This document shows, piece by piece, positions 37,793 to 51,181 of a DNA stretch of 64,000 nt; position 1 is the stretch's first letter; every line of letters starts with the position of its first letter. Under the pieces are notes generated by a model. That model saw nothing but the letters and a program-made list of their open reading frames with translations, did not search any database and was not told the origin of the DNA. A program made the translations under genes and the position numbers. The stretch comes from Davidsoniella eucalypti (Eukaryota > Ascomycota > Sordariomycetes > Microascales > Ceratocystidaceae), in contig RMBW01000006.1 of assembly GCA_004009845.1 (NCBI GenBank), forward strand, positions 496,001 through 560,000, read 5' to 3'.

Positions 37793-38076
37793 TCGACTTA
37801 TGACGGCGGTTTCTTTTGCTCGGTTAAGGGTTTGTTTATGGGTTTAGAAGGGATATGATGTAGATGCTGATAATTTTAAGGGGACTATGTTGGGTATGTA
37901 CGCATATGTATATGTTTTTGGGAAATGATGTTTTACGATATAACGGGAGTTTGATTTCAATATATATCTCCGTACTGAATTTACTTGATATGGCATGATC
38001 ATATGAGCATTGTCCTACTATCACGTGCTACTGCGTCTCACTACTCACACTACTAACCAAGTTCTCTCTCCACCAA

Positions 38077-39280
38077 CTACCATCCCTGGTTTCCACCAGC
38101 ACCGTATTGGCCACCCCCTTCCTGTCCGGAGTATTTGTTTCCCGACTCCACGTCTGCCCCCCAGATGTCCGGCTGTTGGGTTGGCATGATCAAGCGATGG
38201 CCGGCTCCTGACGACTCTATAGCCTGTTCTCCCCCATCGCCATGATCTTCGCCACTGGCAGCAAGACCCTGTTGTTTTTTCTGTCGAGGCACGACTGACT
38301 GAGAGGTGCCCTGTGACCCAAAATTGAGATCACGCTGTTGTTGTTCATTAGCACCATTGGCGTCATCTTCTTCGCCGACAGTAGGCAGCAGCGTTCTGCT
38401 TAGTAGGGGCTCTCTTTCACGCTCATTCCCATCCGTCAGGGCATTCTCATGGCCATCTGGATCTACCTCACTGACATATCCGCCCCACGACCTCCCATTA
38501 CCAGTGCCACCCGCTGGCCGTTTAGCATTTTGGCCACCTCCAGCTGCCGAAGCGCGCAAGCGGAAGAACAAGATACCGAGCTGTAGCAGGGCCGACAGGA
38601 CAGTGATAGCGCCGGCGGACCGGGCAGTAGCATCGTTGAGTGCCGTCCACGGCTCGCTACACGATTGCTGATAGCCAAAGAGTCGTACACAGTGCATGGG
38701 ATCTGGTGTTTTTCCACCGCTGGTTGTGTCCCATGGCCAGGCGCGGTCTTTGACCGTGTGGAAACCACAGCATTTGAGCGTGTCTTGTATGCGCTGGACG
38801 GCATGACCGTCATGGTTCTTAAACAGACGTTGCCATTCTTCCGGCATGGAGCAGGAAGACGATGTTGGCACGTCGAAGAGAAGGGTGGCCAGAATCGTGG
38901 AGAGAACGAGGTGCACGGTTGGAGAGACAATCAGGGAGGTGTGGAAGATGGAGGGGATATTGGATAGAATGTAGGGGAAGATCAAGGTGAATACCGGGCC
39001 CAGGAAAGTCAGGATCAGAGAGAGTAGAGCTAGGACTTGGGTATGAGACGGTATTGAGAGGAGACGGGATGGAAAATAAGCGACTCTAAAGATAGGTGGT
39101 CAGAAAACGTTATCGTGAAAATGATACGGTATTCTCCAACTCACACCGACAGTGCTATCAGAAGCACAGTGGCCTAGTGATTGATTATTACGCGTTAGTA
39201 GGGTTGATTTCGCAGGTGAAGACGCTATAACCATCACTTACAATGCCATAGAAAATAAAAGTGAACCTTGTCGTCACCAT
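38077..39280 (-). CDS. Fungal tetraspanin (Tsp3-like)
   Basis: Three exons, 39280-39242, 39173-39145 and 39085-38077, with introns of 68 and 59 nt, give 358 aa. The first hydrophobic segment spans the exon junctions (FIFYGIATVLLIALSVVAYF). Two more follow (about 35-60 and 70-95), then a large extracellular loop with the CCG signature (LKCCGFHTVKDRAWPW, residues 128-130) and partner cysteines before EPW, then the fourth segment (AITVLSALLQLGILFF). The CCGF...DRAWP pattern is typical of ascomycete Tsp3. The cytoplasmic tail of about 155 residues is long and rich in Gly, Gln and Glu. Tetraspanins organise membrane microdomains; the specific function of Tsp3 is not well defined. The first two exons are only 39 and 29 nt, so they would be easy to miss in automated annotation. 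Confidence 0.82.
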
Positions 39281-40337
39281 ATTGTAAAGAAAATTTAGTA
39301 GCACAGGAAAAGAAAGATTGAATATTGATTGGAAAGAGAAAACAAAAAAAGAAATCTACCAAAAAAAATTCGTCACTTGAAGCCTTTTAAGGCTTTCTCT
39401 TTTTACTTATGCCCAAAGAAACAAGAAGAACAATATTTTCTGCTTTTTTTTTTCTCACACAAAGAACATCTGCCACAAGCCTGGTCTCGCGCAGCCTAAC
39501 AAAGCATTTCAATATTCCTAATAAATATGTAACTATCCATTAGTTTGGTCTGACTCTTGCTGATTCTGGTCATGCAAGAGGCCGGCCAAAGTGTAATGTT
39601 GCACTGGGCGAAGTCTGGCTAGGGTCTGTAACCCTTATCGTGATGTCAGCGTTAGCTCCAACATATGACAAGATGGCAAGTCAACTAAAGCCATAACATT
39701 TAGCTAAAATCTTTACAACAGATGGACTACTAAAGAAACAAAAAGAGGTTATTGTATCCCATTTCTTCAATACATGCCTATTAGTTAGTTCTTAATCCCT
39801 TCTAGGCTTAATTTACTACTGGCCTGGGCCTATAAACTGTAAAGGAAAGCAGGTAAAAACAGGGCACTACTGTCTAGAAAACCACACCGCTCCGTACCTT
39901 TCAGGGCTTAAACAATTTTTGACTTAGGCATAGCACCTCTGACCTGAAGATTTAAAAAGGATTTTACAATGCTAAAGACACAAATGGCAAAAAGGTTATA
40001 AAACATATTGTTCTTGGCTTTCAAAATTTACAAGTGATTTGTCTTGATTTCTTTTCAGTTCTCTTTCAATTAGAGGAATGTTTTCATTAGGCAATTAATT
40101 ATTGTTTTAGTTAGAATATCTACTAGCTAGTGATATATCACAGGCATCCCACCCAGACACAACAGGTTCATGGTGAATGATGCCACACCCTAATCAAATC
40201 TGAATCTGATCTAGCATCATCTCGTAAAGCCATTCAGACTTCAGATAGGACTCAAATCCTAACAAACCCAAGTTACATAAATCAATATATCATAAACAAA
40301 CATTTTGCTGTAATCTCAGTACTTAAACATTTTGGTG
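39281..40337. other. AT-rich intergenic, nothing recognised
   Basis: Upstream of the tetraspanin gene and downstream of the FunK1 pseudogene. No gene or clear repeat was found. It marks the left edge of the accessory islet. Confidence 0.5.
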
Positions 40338-42550
40338 CTATTCTAGGGTTATAATAATCCTGTCGTAGGCCTTTAGAATGGGGATGTAGAGCTGCTCAGG
40401 ACTGCCCTCTGGTGTTCCAAGTATGACTGTATCCCCAAACAAGATTGATCTGATTGTTAAGCATAAATGCTTCACAACATTTAATGACTCTGGGAACTCA
40501 TCCATTATACAATCGAATCCACCTACAGTCATATCTGCAGTCTTAAACTTAGCAATGGCCTCCAGGCTTCCAACCTCCCACCATCGAAGATGATTCGTAT
40601 CTTTCTTCTGTTTGATATCACCAAACCCATTGTTCCATGATTGGCGTGCACACATCCAAATCAAAACATAAAAGAACGACTCTAGGTCATGGCGATAGGT
40701 ATGGTCAATCCCCCACAGAACCTGAATTGCCATGAATTGCATGGTACCTGTCCTATGCTTTGCTCCGCTTGGATCACTATCTTGTATCTTGGCTAGATCA
40801 AGATCAATAAGCATACCACTGAAGCCGTCTGCAGTTTTAGGGTCTGTGATGATGATGTTGTTTGATGAAACATCCCGATGGAGAATTTGGCCTGTCATGT
40901 AAAGAGACCTGTGAGCTTTTATAGCATCTCTCAGTGTTTCAAGTAACTCTCTCGCTGTCCGGAAGCTTCCAAGGGAACGGCCAGCAGGGGAAACAACAAT
41001 GCAGGAGTAGATCCTATTCTCCCAAGAAACCTCAGTAGCAGACTGATTTGTGTTAATTGATGGCTGACCAGAATTGTTCTGTGATTTCTTCTTTGACAAG
41101 GGTGCATCGGTAGATAGGTGATCAGATGTTTGCTTTTCTTTTTGGCTGGAGGGTAATGATGAGGTTAGTGATTTTGAACTTGGAGATATAGGTTGTCTGT
41201 CTTGATTGTGAAACCGGTGCCGTGCCGGAAATTCTAGGTGTTCTCGTAGCTCTTGGGTGGATGTGATTTGACAATGGGATATCATCCTGTTCACACCCTT
41301 AACACCCGTTCTTGTGCTAGCTTCAGGTGTTCAACTTCCTGATTCCACTTTTCTGGGACCCATGAAAACTTGGCAACATGTCCCTCACTTGTAGTAAAGC
41401 ATGTGGTTGCTCGACTGACAACTGCAGTCCGTCTTGAAATCAGCTTACTGAGTCTTATACTCGAGCCCTGTAGCTCAATATCTTGATGCCCATCCACAGA
41501 TTTGATAAATGTGTCTAGGCCCATGGCATCATCATCCATCGTGGCATATCCAACAAGAGCCCGTGCAAATTGCTCTGGCGTTTCATGAATATCAAATGGA
41601 CCTGAGCTATACGGACCTGATCGATCAAATACCCAGAGCTCCATTCTTGATCCACAGAGCAAGAAGCCATGAACAAACCTACGTGTAGGGTCATCATCAA
41701 AGATGGTTCGAACATATCGTGTCAAGTGAAGAAAATCCGCCATGAATCTGCTTTTGTCATAAGATTGCTTGTGCTCCCCAAAAACAAGAATGTTCCTATA
41801 GCGAAAGGTGTTGCCTGTGATTGTACGTTTCTGGAAGATATCAATTTGACCTTTTCGTCCTTCAAACTGGCTGGCTGTCGTTGTATTATATAACTTGTTT
41901 GGCGAATGGGGGAAAGAACTATCTTGTAGTGAGAATAGCCAGTCCCAGACGGCGTTCTCACTAGCAATCGAAGGAAATGATGTCCATCTGTTATCATCAT
42001 ATGCTGCCATCACATTGTTCAACATCTTGTTCTGTTCCTCTGTCCAAGTTTCAGGGTTGAAGAATTTGTCATGGAAGCCACCGACACCACGAAACGTACA
42101 GTCCTTGATCTCAAGGAAGAGCTCCCTCTGAATAAGTTGACCTGTTTCACTATCATAAAGTCGACTAGAGTTATTATTGATAGGTGTCTGAAGGGATGGA
42201 TGGGAGAAAGTAGGCGGTGGGGGTGTTGATGGGTGAATAATGGCAAATATTGTAGCCCAAACTTCAATTTCGGAGGCTTTGTTGATGATATGTTGAATGA
42301 GGGGGTTGAATTTGTCGATTTTTACAGTACCCTTTTCGAAGTCTGCCATTGTGGATGTTATGGCTGCTCTTGCCTTAAATGCTCGTGTTGTGGGTGATGT
42401 ATATAAAGATGCTAGAAGATCGGCAACTACGTTTTCTTGTTGAGTCGCATCGATGTCAAAGAAGTCTAGTAGTTGAGCTCTATGCTTCACAAGAATATCA
42501 TCAATAGGGTTCTTCTCGATGATATCGAGTTCTTCTTGAGTGAAAGCCAT
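40338..42550 (-). pseudogene. FunK1-type fungal protein kinase, frameshifted
   Basis: Two overlapping frames together cover a full FunK1 protein of about 737 residues. The first (42550-41291, 419 aa) has the N-terminal helical region and the family block with FVHGFLLCGSRMELWVFDRSG and MGLDTFIKSVDG. It stops at 41291-41293 shortly after VEHLKLAQERV. The family reading continues one frame away as NRMISHCQITSTQELREHLEF, then HRDVSSNNIIITD (catalytic loop, with Asn), IDLDLAK in place of DFG, GTMQFMAIQVL, and YRHDLESFFYVLIWM. The conserved sequence is continuous across the break, so an intron is excluded; loss of one base is the simplest cause. An assembly error is the alternative, since the rest is intact. 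The start at 42550 (MAFTQEELD) is preferred over an upstream in-frame extension. It is divergently oriented to the remnant starting at 43215. Confidence 0.82.
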
Positions 42551-43214
42551 ATTGGTATGTCTATAAGAATATGGCTGGTTAGTTAAGGGTTTCCTCAATT
42601 GAAGGTAGAAAGGAAAACGTAAACAAACCTCTTCCAGCATAAGCGGGTTTTTGCAGTAGGATGAATAGGAGAATGATGAATTGACGCAGGAAATATGGTA
42701 ATGTTGAGGGTGTTTATTTCGCCGATATAGAAGTTGAGAAATCGTGATAGGGTGTACTTTTAAAATGTCCAAGATGATGATGATGATTTTAAAATGCCCA
42801 AATAACAACAAATGGACTCTGTTGTACATTCTAAATTGTGGAGGGAAACTGCCTATATATATTTATAGTAGTTAGCTTATAGTGGATACCTGTTGAAAAC
42901 AGCCAAGAAAACATAGTTATGCTGCCTAACAAATATTGCTAACAAAACAACAGTTAAATGCCTAATGAAACTTTCCTCGAACTGAAGTAGTAGTCAGGTA
43001 GTCAGGGGAAGGCTGACACTAGTGGCTATTACTACTAGTTGTAGACAGAAAAAATCCATTAGATTGAATGCTAGGGGAAAACCTTGGGAGATTTCAATTT
43101 ACCACAATCGTTATTTTTCAGGCTTCAATAAGGTATGTATGTACATAAAGTTTTTTTACTATGAGATGTTGCTCTGTAGCATGTTAATGGGGCGTGGCAT
43201 GAGTACTAAACATC
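42551..43214. promoter_or_regulatory. Divergent intergenic region of the accessory islet
   Basis: 664 bp separate the starts of the FunK1 pseudogene (minus) and the coiled-coil/kinase-like remnant (plus), so one shared promoter region would have served both. AT-rich; no specific element recognised. Confidence 0.35.
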
Positions 43215-44375
43215 ATGGATATATCTAAATTATCCAAAGAAGAAATACTTGAGCTATTCGAAGTTAGTAATTACACATAAATGTAGCTCCCTAGCACAAA
43301 ATTTAGATCTAACTCATTTTCAATATCTTAGCAAAGGGATCGAGATGCAAAAGCTTCTGAACAGAGAGCTGAGCAAGAACGAGTCAAAAAAGAACAAAGC
43401 CAACGCCTAATTAGAAAAACAATATTTGCAACTTTCCTCTATAACCGCTTTGCTTTCAACTTCCAAACCTTCAAAATAGAGGCGATATTGGCTCGGCTTA
43501 CAACAGGAAAACCTACTTCGGTTGCTAAACGATCATATCCACATCTTTTCAGATCCTGGTCAGACTTCCAAGGCATTCATGAGCAGAAGTTTTCAGAGTG
43601 ACAATCCGTCTTTGGACAGCAGCTTTTGTTTGATGATTTTAGAGCAACTGCTGTTACCCAGAATAAATTATCCAAGGAGTGGCAATCCAGTGAGGACGAC
43701 GTTGTCTATTTTTCCAGAGCTGCCATTACGGATCATGTCCTGGAAACTATCAATATTTATCTACAACACAAACAATATGACAAGACAACTACGGCCTATA
43801 ATAGAGTCAAAGAAGTAATATTCAAAGCGAACTCACCATAGGCCAACGAGATTCAACGACATCAGCAGAGAGCACCAGAGCAGCCAGCAGAGAGTAGACC
43901 TAAACCATCTTTCTACTTCGGATCCATCCTTCTTCTATAACAGTCTCAAAGGGAGCACAGAAACACCTTTGAATAAATCTGAATCTGATGAAGAGAAAAA
44001 AAGTAGATATATGCGTCATTTTGTTGCTTCTGCTGTGACACAGGTATATCACTACATGATTAACTCTGGGCTTCTATACGGATATATCACAACTAGTAAG
44101 GCCTTCATTTTCTTGAGTATTGATATGGTAAACCCTAGCACTGTTCATTACTTCCCCTGTATTCTCAGAGAACAAATCTCTAGTATTCCATTGCTTGATC
44201 AAAAGAACGGTCCTGTAGATCCTGGGATTGTCGAGGAGCAGATCGAAAGTATCAAGCAGACCCCGATTGCTTATATCTTGACGCTGAAGCTCCTATCACT
44301 TGAACAGCAAAAACTCGGTTTAGGAGAGATTCAGGCATTAAAGAGAACTTTGATCAATCTAAGCTACGGAAACTC
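43215..44375 (+). pseudogene. Remnant of a large fungal coiled-coil / PD-(D/E)XK-like / kinase-like family protein
   Basis: The 5' end is still readable. An ATG at 43215 (MDISKLSKEEILELFE), a 69-nt intron (43263-43331, GTTAGT...TTAG) and a second exon starting QRDRDAKASEQRAEQERV give the coiled-coil opening of a fungus-specific family, followed by the domain start (LTTGKPTSVAKRSYPHLFRSW). It is then broken by TGA at 43599, TAG at 43839 and TAA at 43938 in one frame, and continues in the next frame (from about 43950) with the recognisable block AVTQVYHYMINSGLLYGYIT and KAFIFLSIDMVNPSTVHYF. In intact relatives, as I recall them, this block is followed by a C-terminal kinase-like domain; here it ends at about 44370, where LINE sequence begins. 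The first two stops are each one C-to-T change from a sense codon. Confidence 0.66.
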
Positions 44376-44880
44376 ACCAATAGCATGGACATCATGGTAT
44401 ACTCTGACGGGTCAAAACTGGAAGATGGACGAACTGGATGGGGATTTGCCATATATCAAGGTAACTGGCTAGTTGAAAGATCCCTAGGAAAGAATCATGA
44501 AGTCTTTGATGCCGAGATAGTGGGTGCCCTGAATGGCCTGAAATTGGCCCTTCAGACCCCATGCACACATCTCAGAACATTCATGTTGTTCTTGACAATT
44601 CAAGCAGCATATGCTTGCCTTTCTAAAAGCGCCAAAATGTTACCTGGTAGAAATCATATAGAAAGACGACCAGTCTTGTACGATAACGATGATGATGATT
44701 TTATGTATAGTCTAGAGATTTATCTAAGAGCTCCTTTTCGACTCCGGGCGAGGCCGTGTTTTCTGGCACCAATTTTCCATGTTCCTAGTATCCGGGACTG
44801 CTCAGACTAGTCTGGCATCCATCCCTTTTATAGTAGCAATACCTGTGTCTCCTTTTTAAAGCAAAAAAAAAACCAAAAGA
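44376..44880 (+). mobile_element. 3' fragment of a Tad-like LINE (RNase H region)
   Basis: One frame from 44385 encodes an RNase H domain: VYSDGSKLEDGRTGWGFAIY carries the first catalytic Asp and FDAEIVGALNGLKLAL the Glu. The third catalytic motif (DNQAA type) is split: VVLDN is in one frame and QAAYACL in another at about 44597-44612, so the copy is dead. An A-rich stretch at about 44861-44910 fits a degraded LINE poly(A) tail. Reverse transcriptase and ORF1 are absent, consistent with 5' truncation. The start is approximate, at the point where similarity to the preceding family ends. Confidence 0.7.
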
Positions 44881-44895
44881 AAAGAAAAACTAATA

Positions 44896-45195
44896 CTAAT
44901 AAACAAAGGAAAAAGAAGAGAGATTTCCATGACCCTCAACCTGCTCTCTCTGCAGTGGCTGTGCCTGTTTTTGTGCCTTTTTTGCCAGTGTTCTTCTACC
45001 TTTCGTGGTCATGAGTAGTTTTTTGGTGAATACTCTGCCCCAAGGTTTCAGCCTTTTGCGACAGGTCCAAATGTGGGTCCTTTCCTTGTCTTTTCCATAC
45101 TTGTGGCATTCCATTGTGGCGTTATCGTGGCCAACCAGCCTTGTACGAGGAAGTATGGAGGTCGATCTCTCTTTTACATCATTCCTTCGAATCAT
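44896..45195 (-). mobile_element. Possible second retroelement fragment, opposite strand
   Basis: A 99-codon frame without an ATG contains CHKYGKDKERTHIWTC. This resembles the Cys/His finger seen near the C-terminus of some fungal non-LTR retrotransposon proteins. The resemblance is weak and rests on this short stretch. Confidence 0.25.
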
Positions 45196-45742
45196 GTATA
45201 TTAGGGTCGATTAACCCTATCGGTGGTTATTTTAACTTCTGACATGTCATAGTTCAAACGGGATAAGGTTGTCGATTTTTAGCTAGGAACTCTCTCCGTT
45301 AAATGACAATAAATGACGTCTCGTTAACCGCATTTTGTGCCCTTGTTCGTGACCTAGTTGGTCTTACTGGGACTCAAGGGCCTCCCTTCAGGGTCCCTTC
45401 AAGGAGTCTCTAGCCTCGTTAGATCTTATTGATGTTTACTCCGTGCTATGATTTTTCTTTCCTTTCGGCTTGAAAACTTAAATACGAACGGGCCAACCAG
45501 AAATGACGTCGCGAGAATGTGAAAATAATAATGAAAATGCCAGTATAATATGAGAACATCCGTGTCTACTTACATCAGCGGCCAAATCCGGACTTGCCCA
45601 TTTGTCTCTTTTTATTATCTTTTGTTTGTTTTCTATCCTTATTTCCCAGAAATAGCAGGCCTTTGAGATGGGGAGAAAAAAGAACAGATTCTTTTCTGGT
45701 CCTTTGTGATTCATGCGTTAAACTTTGTTCTGGCAGGTCAAG

Positions 45743-45778
<36 letters not shown>

Positions 45779-48767
45779 CCTTTAAATAAATAAAAGGGAG
45801 GGCTGGGCTATCAGTTGGAATATCTGAAACGATGTACATACATTTGTAGATGCCTTGTTTATGCTAAACTTTCGACTTGGCCTCGAGATAACTTAACCAT
45901 CGTATTTCTTAGTTGAAAGAATGGGTTGCTTAGAGCTGATCGGCGCTGTAGAGGCCTTTGTGCCCTTGATGGTGATGCTTGGACAGTCAAGATCGAGAGA
46001 TCACCTGGTCCAATCAATACGAGCCGCGTATAAACGGTAACTCGAGAGTATTTCGCGACTCGAAGATCTCTGAATACGTATTGTTGCTTACCGAGGACAG
46101 TTCAATGTAAGAGCATAACACCAGTAATATGGAATACTATGTAGTTGTAGAGCCGGTAAGCTTAGCCGCAGTTATACACAAAGCCGAAGAGTTGCCCACT
46201 GAAGCTACTGGCAAAAAATGAACAAGAGAATATGCAAAAAGGAAGGCCGTTGGAACGTGATGCGTGCAAGGATTGCTTTGTTCATACAACGCCTCTCCAC
46301 CTTTTGTGTTTCTGCTGTTTCTAATTTCTGATTTACGAATAGCACTAGTGACGAGCTGTCAGTACGTATCTGTACTTCCTTGAGAGAAATGATTAGTGTT
46401 GTTTTCCCCGGTGTGCAGTACTTTTGGCGTCTTACGGGCTTGTATGATGGGATAGTTTGACGTGATCAAGATCGATTCTGGAGGTCCTGTCGGAAATTTT
46501 GGCCATGGCTACCACATCGGAGACGGACTCATTTTTCTGTCTCACACAAAAAAAGAGGCCTACTGCTTGCTATACAGATACAACTGTATAGGTTTGTAGT
46601 GTTACTATCTATATTCAGGGGAACTGGCTCGAAACACGCCTGCCTAGCCCCTGAACGATGCGAAGCAGGGAACATTTGGGCTTTGTTCACCATGAAGAAA
46701 CGCCGTTGGGATTTGGGGTCCTGTTCTTGTTTGTAGCCCACCTAATTGTACATACTGATATATGCAATAGTTCTGTGTGTGTATAATCTCATCATCACCG
46801 AGAAAATGAAATCTACCTGGCAAACGCCAAGACTGTCAGGATGCTCTTAGGCAATAGTGCTAGTCGTCAATGACGGCGACGCTAGCGAAGCAAAGAGACC
46901 CTGATGCGGTGTATATCTTGTGCACTTGTAAGAGTAGGTAATCTAGCGTCCCTTTGTTGGAAATTTCTAGTCATTTTTGATTGCCGTAGCACTGAATAAG
47001 GATATGTTTTTGTCTACAAGATGCTGAGTGACACAGTATTGTCAGCTAATGTCTTTCCCTGAGGCTCTTACTGTATCACGCAGTTTAGAAGTATATAACC
47101 AGTGAAAAGCTGTCAAGAGCTTAATTGACCTGAACAATCATGAAATTCTCGTGTCAAAGTCACCTTGTTCCAGAAAGAAAAAAAATAAAAAATAAGTCTA
47201 TTTGCCGTTGATGCTCAGGAACGGTGTGGCTGAGTTAAACTTCAATATATTAGCGTTTGTCTGTAGCAATTAGGAATTAAAGAATAAAGTGACTGACTCG
47301 TGAAAAAAAGCTCTTAAGCTTAGGCAACAGAGATGCATAGAGTAAGTTGGTAGAGTTTAGTATAGTTGCGTCCTTCTGTCTTCTCATTTGTCCAATTTGC
47401 CATAGTCAATCTGGTTAGTTTTATTCCTCATTACTAGCTCCACGTCCGCCTATTCATCCAATTCGCTCGACTCGGTGAATCGACATCGATTTCCATAGTA
47501 AGTTGGTCTTCGTACCGGTAGAGCAACTAACAAACTAGAAGACTGATGGGCGGGTAATCTCGACTATTCCCTAAACTGGCCAAGCGCCGTAGTATTGCAG
47601 CCCAGGAACCCGTGCCCAGCGATTGGACTACAGGGCTAGCATGCAGAATATGTATGTGCATATAGGTACGGTCTTGATGTATTAGCTAGCCAAGAGAACA
47701 GTCTCGTGAACCTGGCCGACCGAAAATTACGATAGCTCTCGTTACTACCACAGCAATGACCATTATTAGCAAACACCGCGACAAACATGCGAAATGATAG
47801 AACGGAAAAGGGTAGTGTTCCTGGCCAGCCTTGGGGCTTCTGTTTGCATGATATCTTCTATCAGCCGCCTCTTTCTCCTGGATGGAAGAGGCCCGGCTAT
47901 CTCCTGGGGGCCGGTGTACCCAAAAGAAGCACAAGTCCAGCGCGATAGACGCAAGTGGCATGCAGACAGAGCAGAGCGTAGGCGCGCCCCTCATGACCCT
48001 GGCATTGCGAAGAAAGCCTGAGCCCAGCCAGTGCCGTTAGAGCACAAGTAAACAGAGACCGAAGTCTGTGAGCAAAACAATGGTCGAAACTGATGGATTT
48101 GTGCTTTTAATTGAAGGGGCGTGAGATCAACGGCGGCCGAAGACTTTAGAGAGCCAGCACCAGACAGAAGGGCGTGTTGTCTGCAGAAAGAGAGAGGAGG
48201 AGGAGGACAGGAGGGGGGTGAGAAAGATTAAGTGGATCGCTCGTCGTCTCAGTAATACCAGGGAAAGAGGAAGGCACTGGCACTTCCTCTTCGGGAACAG
48301 AGAACGAGAGACGAAAACGAGAGATCGTGTAGCGAGTAGTTGCAGCTGTCACAGAACTTCTCCAGCGCCGCCCCAAAGCGTAGTTTCCTTTTAATTCTTC
48401 GGTGTCTCTTCTTTTTTTTTTCTTCTTTTCTTTCTATCCTCTTCTTTTTCTTTCCCGTCTTCCTTTATCTATCATCATCACGACGTTCCTTAACTAAGTC
48501 GTTTGTTTCTTTTCCGCCTTGTTGTCCAAGGTTGGCCGTTGTGTCTTTCATTTCGCATTCCTTTCTCTTCTAGTCACTCCCTCACAACAATTTCCCCATT
48601 TTATTACTATTGTGTACTCTTAACTATTCGCTACTTTTTGCACATCTTACTACTTTTTAACTATCACCATCATTGTTTATATCAAGTCAGCTAGGCTGCT
48701 ACCATATACACTTACCACTACTACCGTTATAACGACCCTACAACTTTACATACACACACATATCACC
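45196..48767. other. 3.6 kb intergenic, no gene recognised
   Basis: No supported coding frame, tRNA or rRNA. It contains a 31-bp TA microsatellite. The last 400 bases are strongly pyrimidine-rich (about 48390-48720), as expected for the promoter and leader of the highly expressed glucanosyltransferase gene that follows. Confidence 0.5.
45747..45777. repeat. TA dinucleotide microsatellite, 31 bp
   Basis: Uninterrupted TA repeat in intergenic DNA. Confidence 0.95.
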
Positions 48768-50309
48768 ATGCGTGTAAGTCTATTCTACGTTCATACCTTC
48801 CATATCACACTCCTAGCCATACTGACTTTGTTTACCCTGTAGTCCTTCTACGTTGCCGCCGCTGTCAGCGCTTCCCTTGTTGCCGCTGTTCCCTCGCTCA
48901 AGGTTGATGGCAGCTCTTTCGTCAACCCTACCACTGGCGACCGCTTCCAGCTTCTCGGTGTCGACTACCAGCCCGGTGGCTCTGCCGGCTACAAGCCCAA
49001 TAACGGCGAGGACCCCTTGACCGATGCTGACCGATGCTTGCGTGATGCCTCTCTGATGCAGGTCCTGGGCGTCAACACCATCCGCGTTTACAACCTGTCG
49101 CCTGATCTAAACCACGACAAGTGCGCTTCCATCTTCAACGCTGCCGGTATCTACATGGCCATTGATGTCAACTCGCCTCTGGTCGGCGAGTCTCTGACTT
49201 CTTACCAGCCCTGGACTAGCTACTACGCTGCCTACCTGAACCGCACTTTTTCAGTTGTTGAAGCCTTCAAGAGCTACCCCAACACCCTGCTCTTTTTCTC
49301 CGGTAACGAGATCATCAATGACAACAAGACCATTGATGTCACTCCCGGCTACATTCGTGCCGTCACTCGTGATCTAAAGAACTACATCAAGAAGCACTCT
49401 GACCGTACCATTCCTGTCGGTTACTCTGCTGCCGATGTCCGTTCCGTTCTGTTCGACACCTGGAACTACATGCGTTGTGCTATCGACGGTGAGGATGACA
49501 ACGAGTCCATTGCTGACCTCTTCGCCCTGAACTCCTACTCGTGGTGCGGTGACTCCTCATTCACCGAGTCTGGCTTCGATACCCTCGTCAAGGGCTTCGA
49601 TGGTACCAACGTCCCCATCTTCTTCTCCGAGTTCGGCTGTAACGAGGTCACCCGTGAGTTCACCGAGGTCGCTGCCATCTACGGTTCGCAGATGAACTCC
49701 GTCTTCTCCGGCGGTCTAGTCTACGAGTGGACTCAGGAGGACAACAACTACGGTCTAGTCCAGGTCAACGATAACGGCTCCGTCTCCCTGCTGGCTGACT
49801 TCAACCGCCTGTACGAGCAATATCACTTGTTGAGCACCACTGTCATCAGTGGTACCAGCGCCCCCGACTCCCCTGCTGCTCCTACCTGTTCTGACTCCCT
49901 GATCACCACCAGCGGCTTCGAGGCTAACTGGACTCTGCCCTCCATTCCCTCCGGCGACGGCTCTAGTGATCTCCTGGAGAAGGGTGTCGTCCCAGCTCCC
50001 GTTGGCCAGATCGTCGATATCTCTGACTTTACCGTCAAGCACCAATTCTTCGATGCTAGCGGCAAAGAGATCACCGGTATCAAGATCAAGGTTGTCGATG
50101 ACAACTCCTTCAACTACCCCGGCTATAACACCATCGGTGTCGATACCTCTGCCACTGAGGACTCTTCTTCCTCCTCCAACTCTAGCTCGACTTCGTCTTC
50201 TTCCAAGTCTACCTCCAGCTCTGCCTCCAACTCTACCTCTGCTGCTGTCTCCTTCAAGCCTGCAATGCTCGGCATGGCTCTGCCTGTTGCTCTGGCTCTG
50301 TGGGCCTAA
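48768..50309 (+). CDS. GPI-anchored 1,3-beta-glucanosyltransferase, GH72 (Gas/Gel family)
   Basis: Two exons, 48768-48773 and 48843-50309, give 490 aa. The first exon encodes only Met-Arg; a 69-nt intron precedes the rest of the signal peptide (SFYVAAAVSASLVAAV). The GH72 domain spans about 20-330, with FFSGNEIIND (acid/base Glu) and PIFFSEFGCN (nucleophile Glu), and conserved early motifs (FQLLGVDYQPGG, NTIRVYNL). After a short Cys-poor region come a Ser-rich stretch and a hydrophobic C-terminus (MLGMALPVALALWA), the usual GPI-addition layout. There is no Cys-rich CBM43/X8 module, so it is of the Gas/Gel subgroup without one. The enzyme cuts and rejoins beta-1,3-glucan chains, elongating cell-wall glucan at the plasma membrane. 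The codon choice is strongly biased to C-ending codons, as in highly expressed fungal genes. Confidence 0.95.
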
Positions 50310-51181
50310 ATTCGTCTCAGAATCTCAAGAAAAATAATACAAACATGTAGTTTCATCAGGTTAAGATTAAGTAGTCTTTTTTTTTTGTTTTGGTTTTACT
50401 ATCTCTCCTGGCTTCATCAGATTCAGTTAATTAGTCTATACTGTCTGCTTTGTCGTCATTTTAAAGTCTTAATTTATTCACCCCAAATCTCGTTGCTTTA
50501 TCTTAGTCCATTGTCTTATTCAAATAGTCCAAAATCGTGCCTAAATATGTATACTATCGGGTTGACAGTCATGTCGAACTGTTCTCCATCAAAACTCGAA
50601 TCAACGTCAACGTCTCAATTCTCGATGAGAACAAAACTTGACGAATGTCACTTAGGTAAATTCTTATTGCTAAACAAAAAAGAAGAAAGTTTTGAGGTTA
50701 AATTTACTTTTTATATTGTAATTCTTAAAAAGAACGTGCCCACAATGATACAATTGCATCATGCGTATGTAGGACACGCTCATACGTCATAGCTGCGTAT
50801 CTACCATATCTTTATGATAAAATCCCTTCCCAGTTGCCCACTCCTCATTAATGAAACAAATAAAACGCAGCAAAAAAAAGAAACGAAAATAAACTAAAGA
50901 GCTATGTAGCTGATAGGTTAGGTTGATACGATACTGAGTTGTACCCGCAGAATTTTGGAACACGATACAGCCTGATTATCTGTGTGTTCGTCGTATGTAA
51001 AGGTGACTGAGAGTTTGTGATGTTGGTAGATATACGATGGCAGAAACGTCAACAATACCCTTTATTTAAAAGGTAAGTTGACGGAGACAAGAAAGCAGGT
51101 GTCGCTTGATAACAATGATTCCGAATAAGAAGATGAAAGAATGGCCTTTTGAGAGGGGTTTGGGTATGCCCATGTGGACAT
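50310..51181. other. Convergent 3' region, GH72 gene / ACL2
   Basis: AT-rich, with 3' UTRs of two convergent genes. No other feature was recognised. Confidence 0.55.
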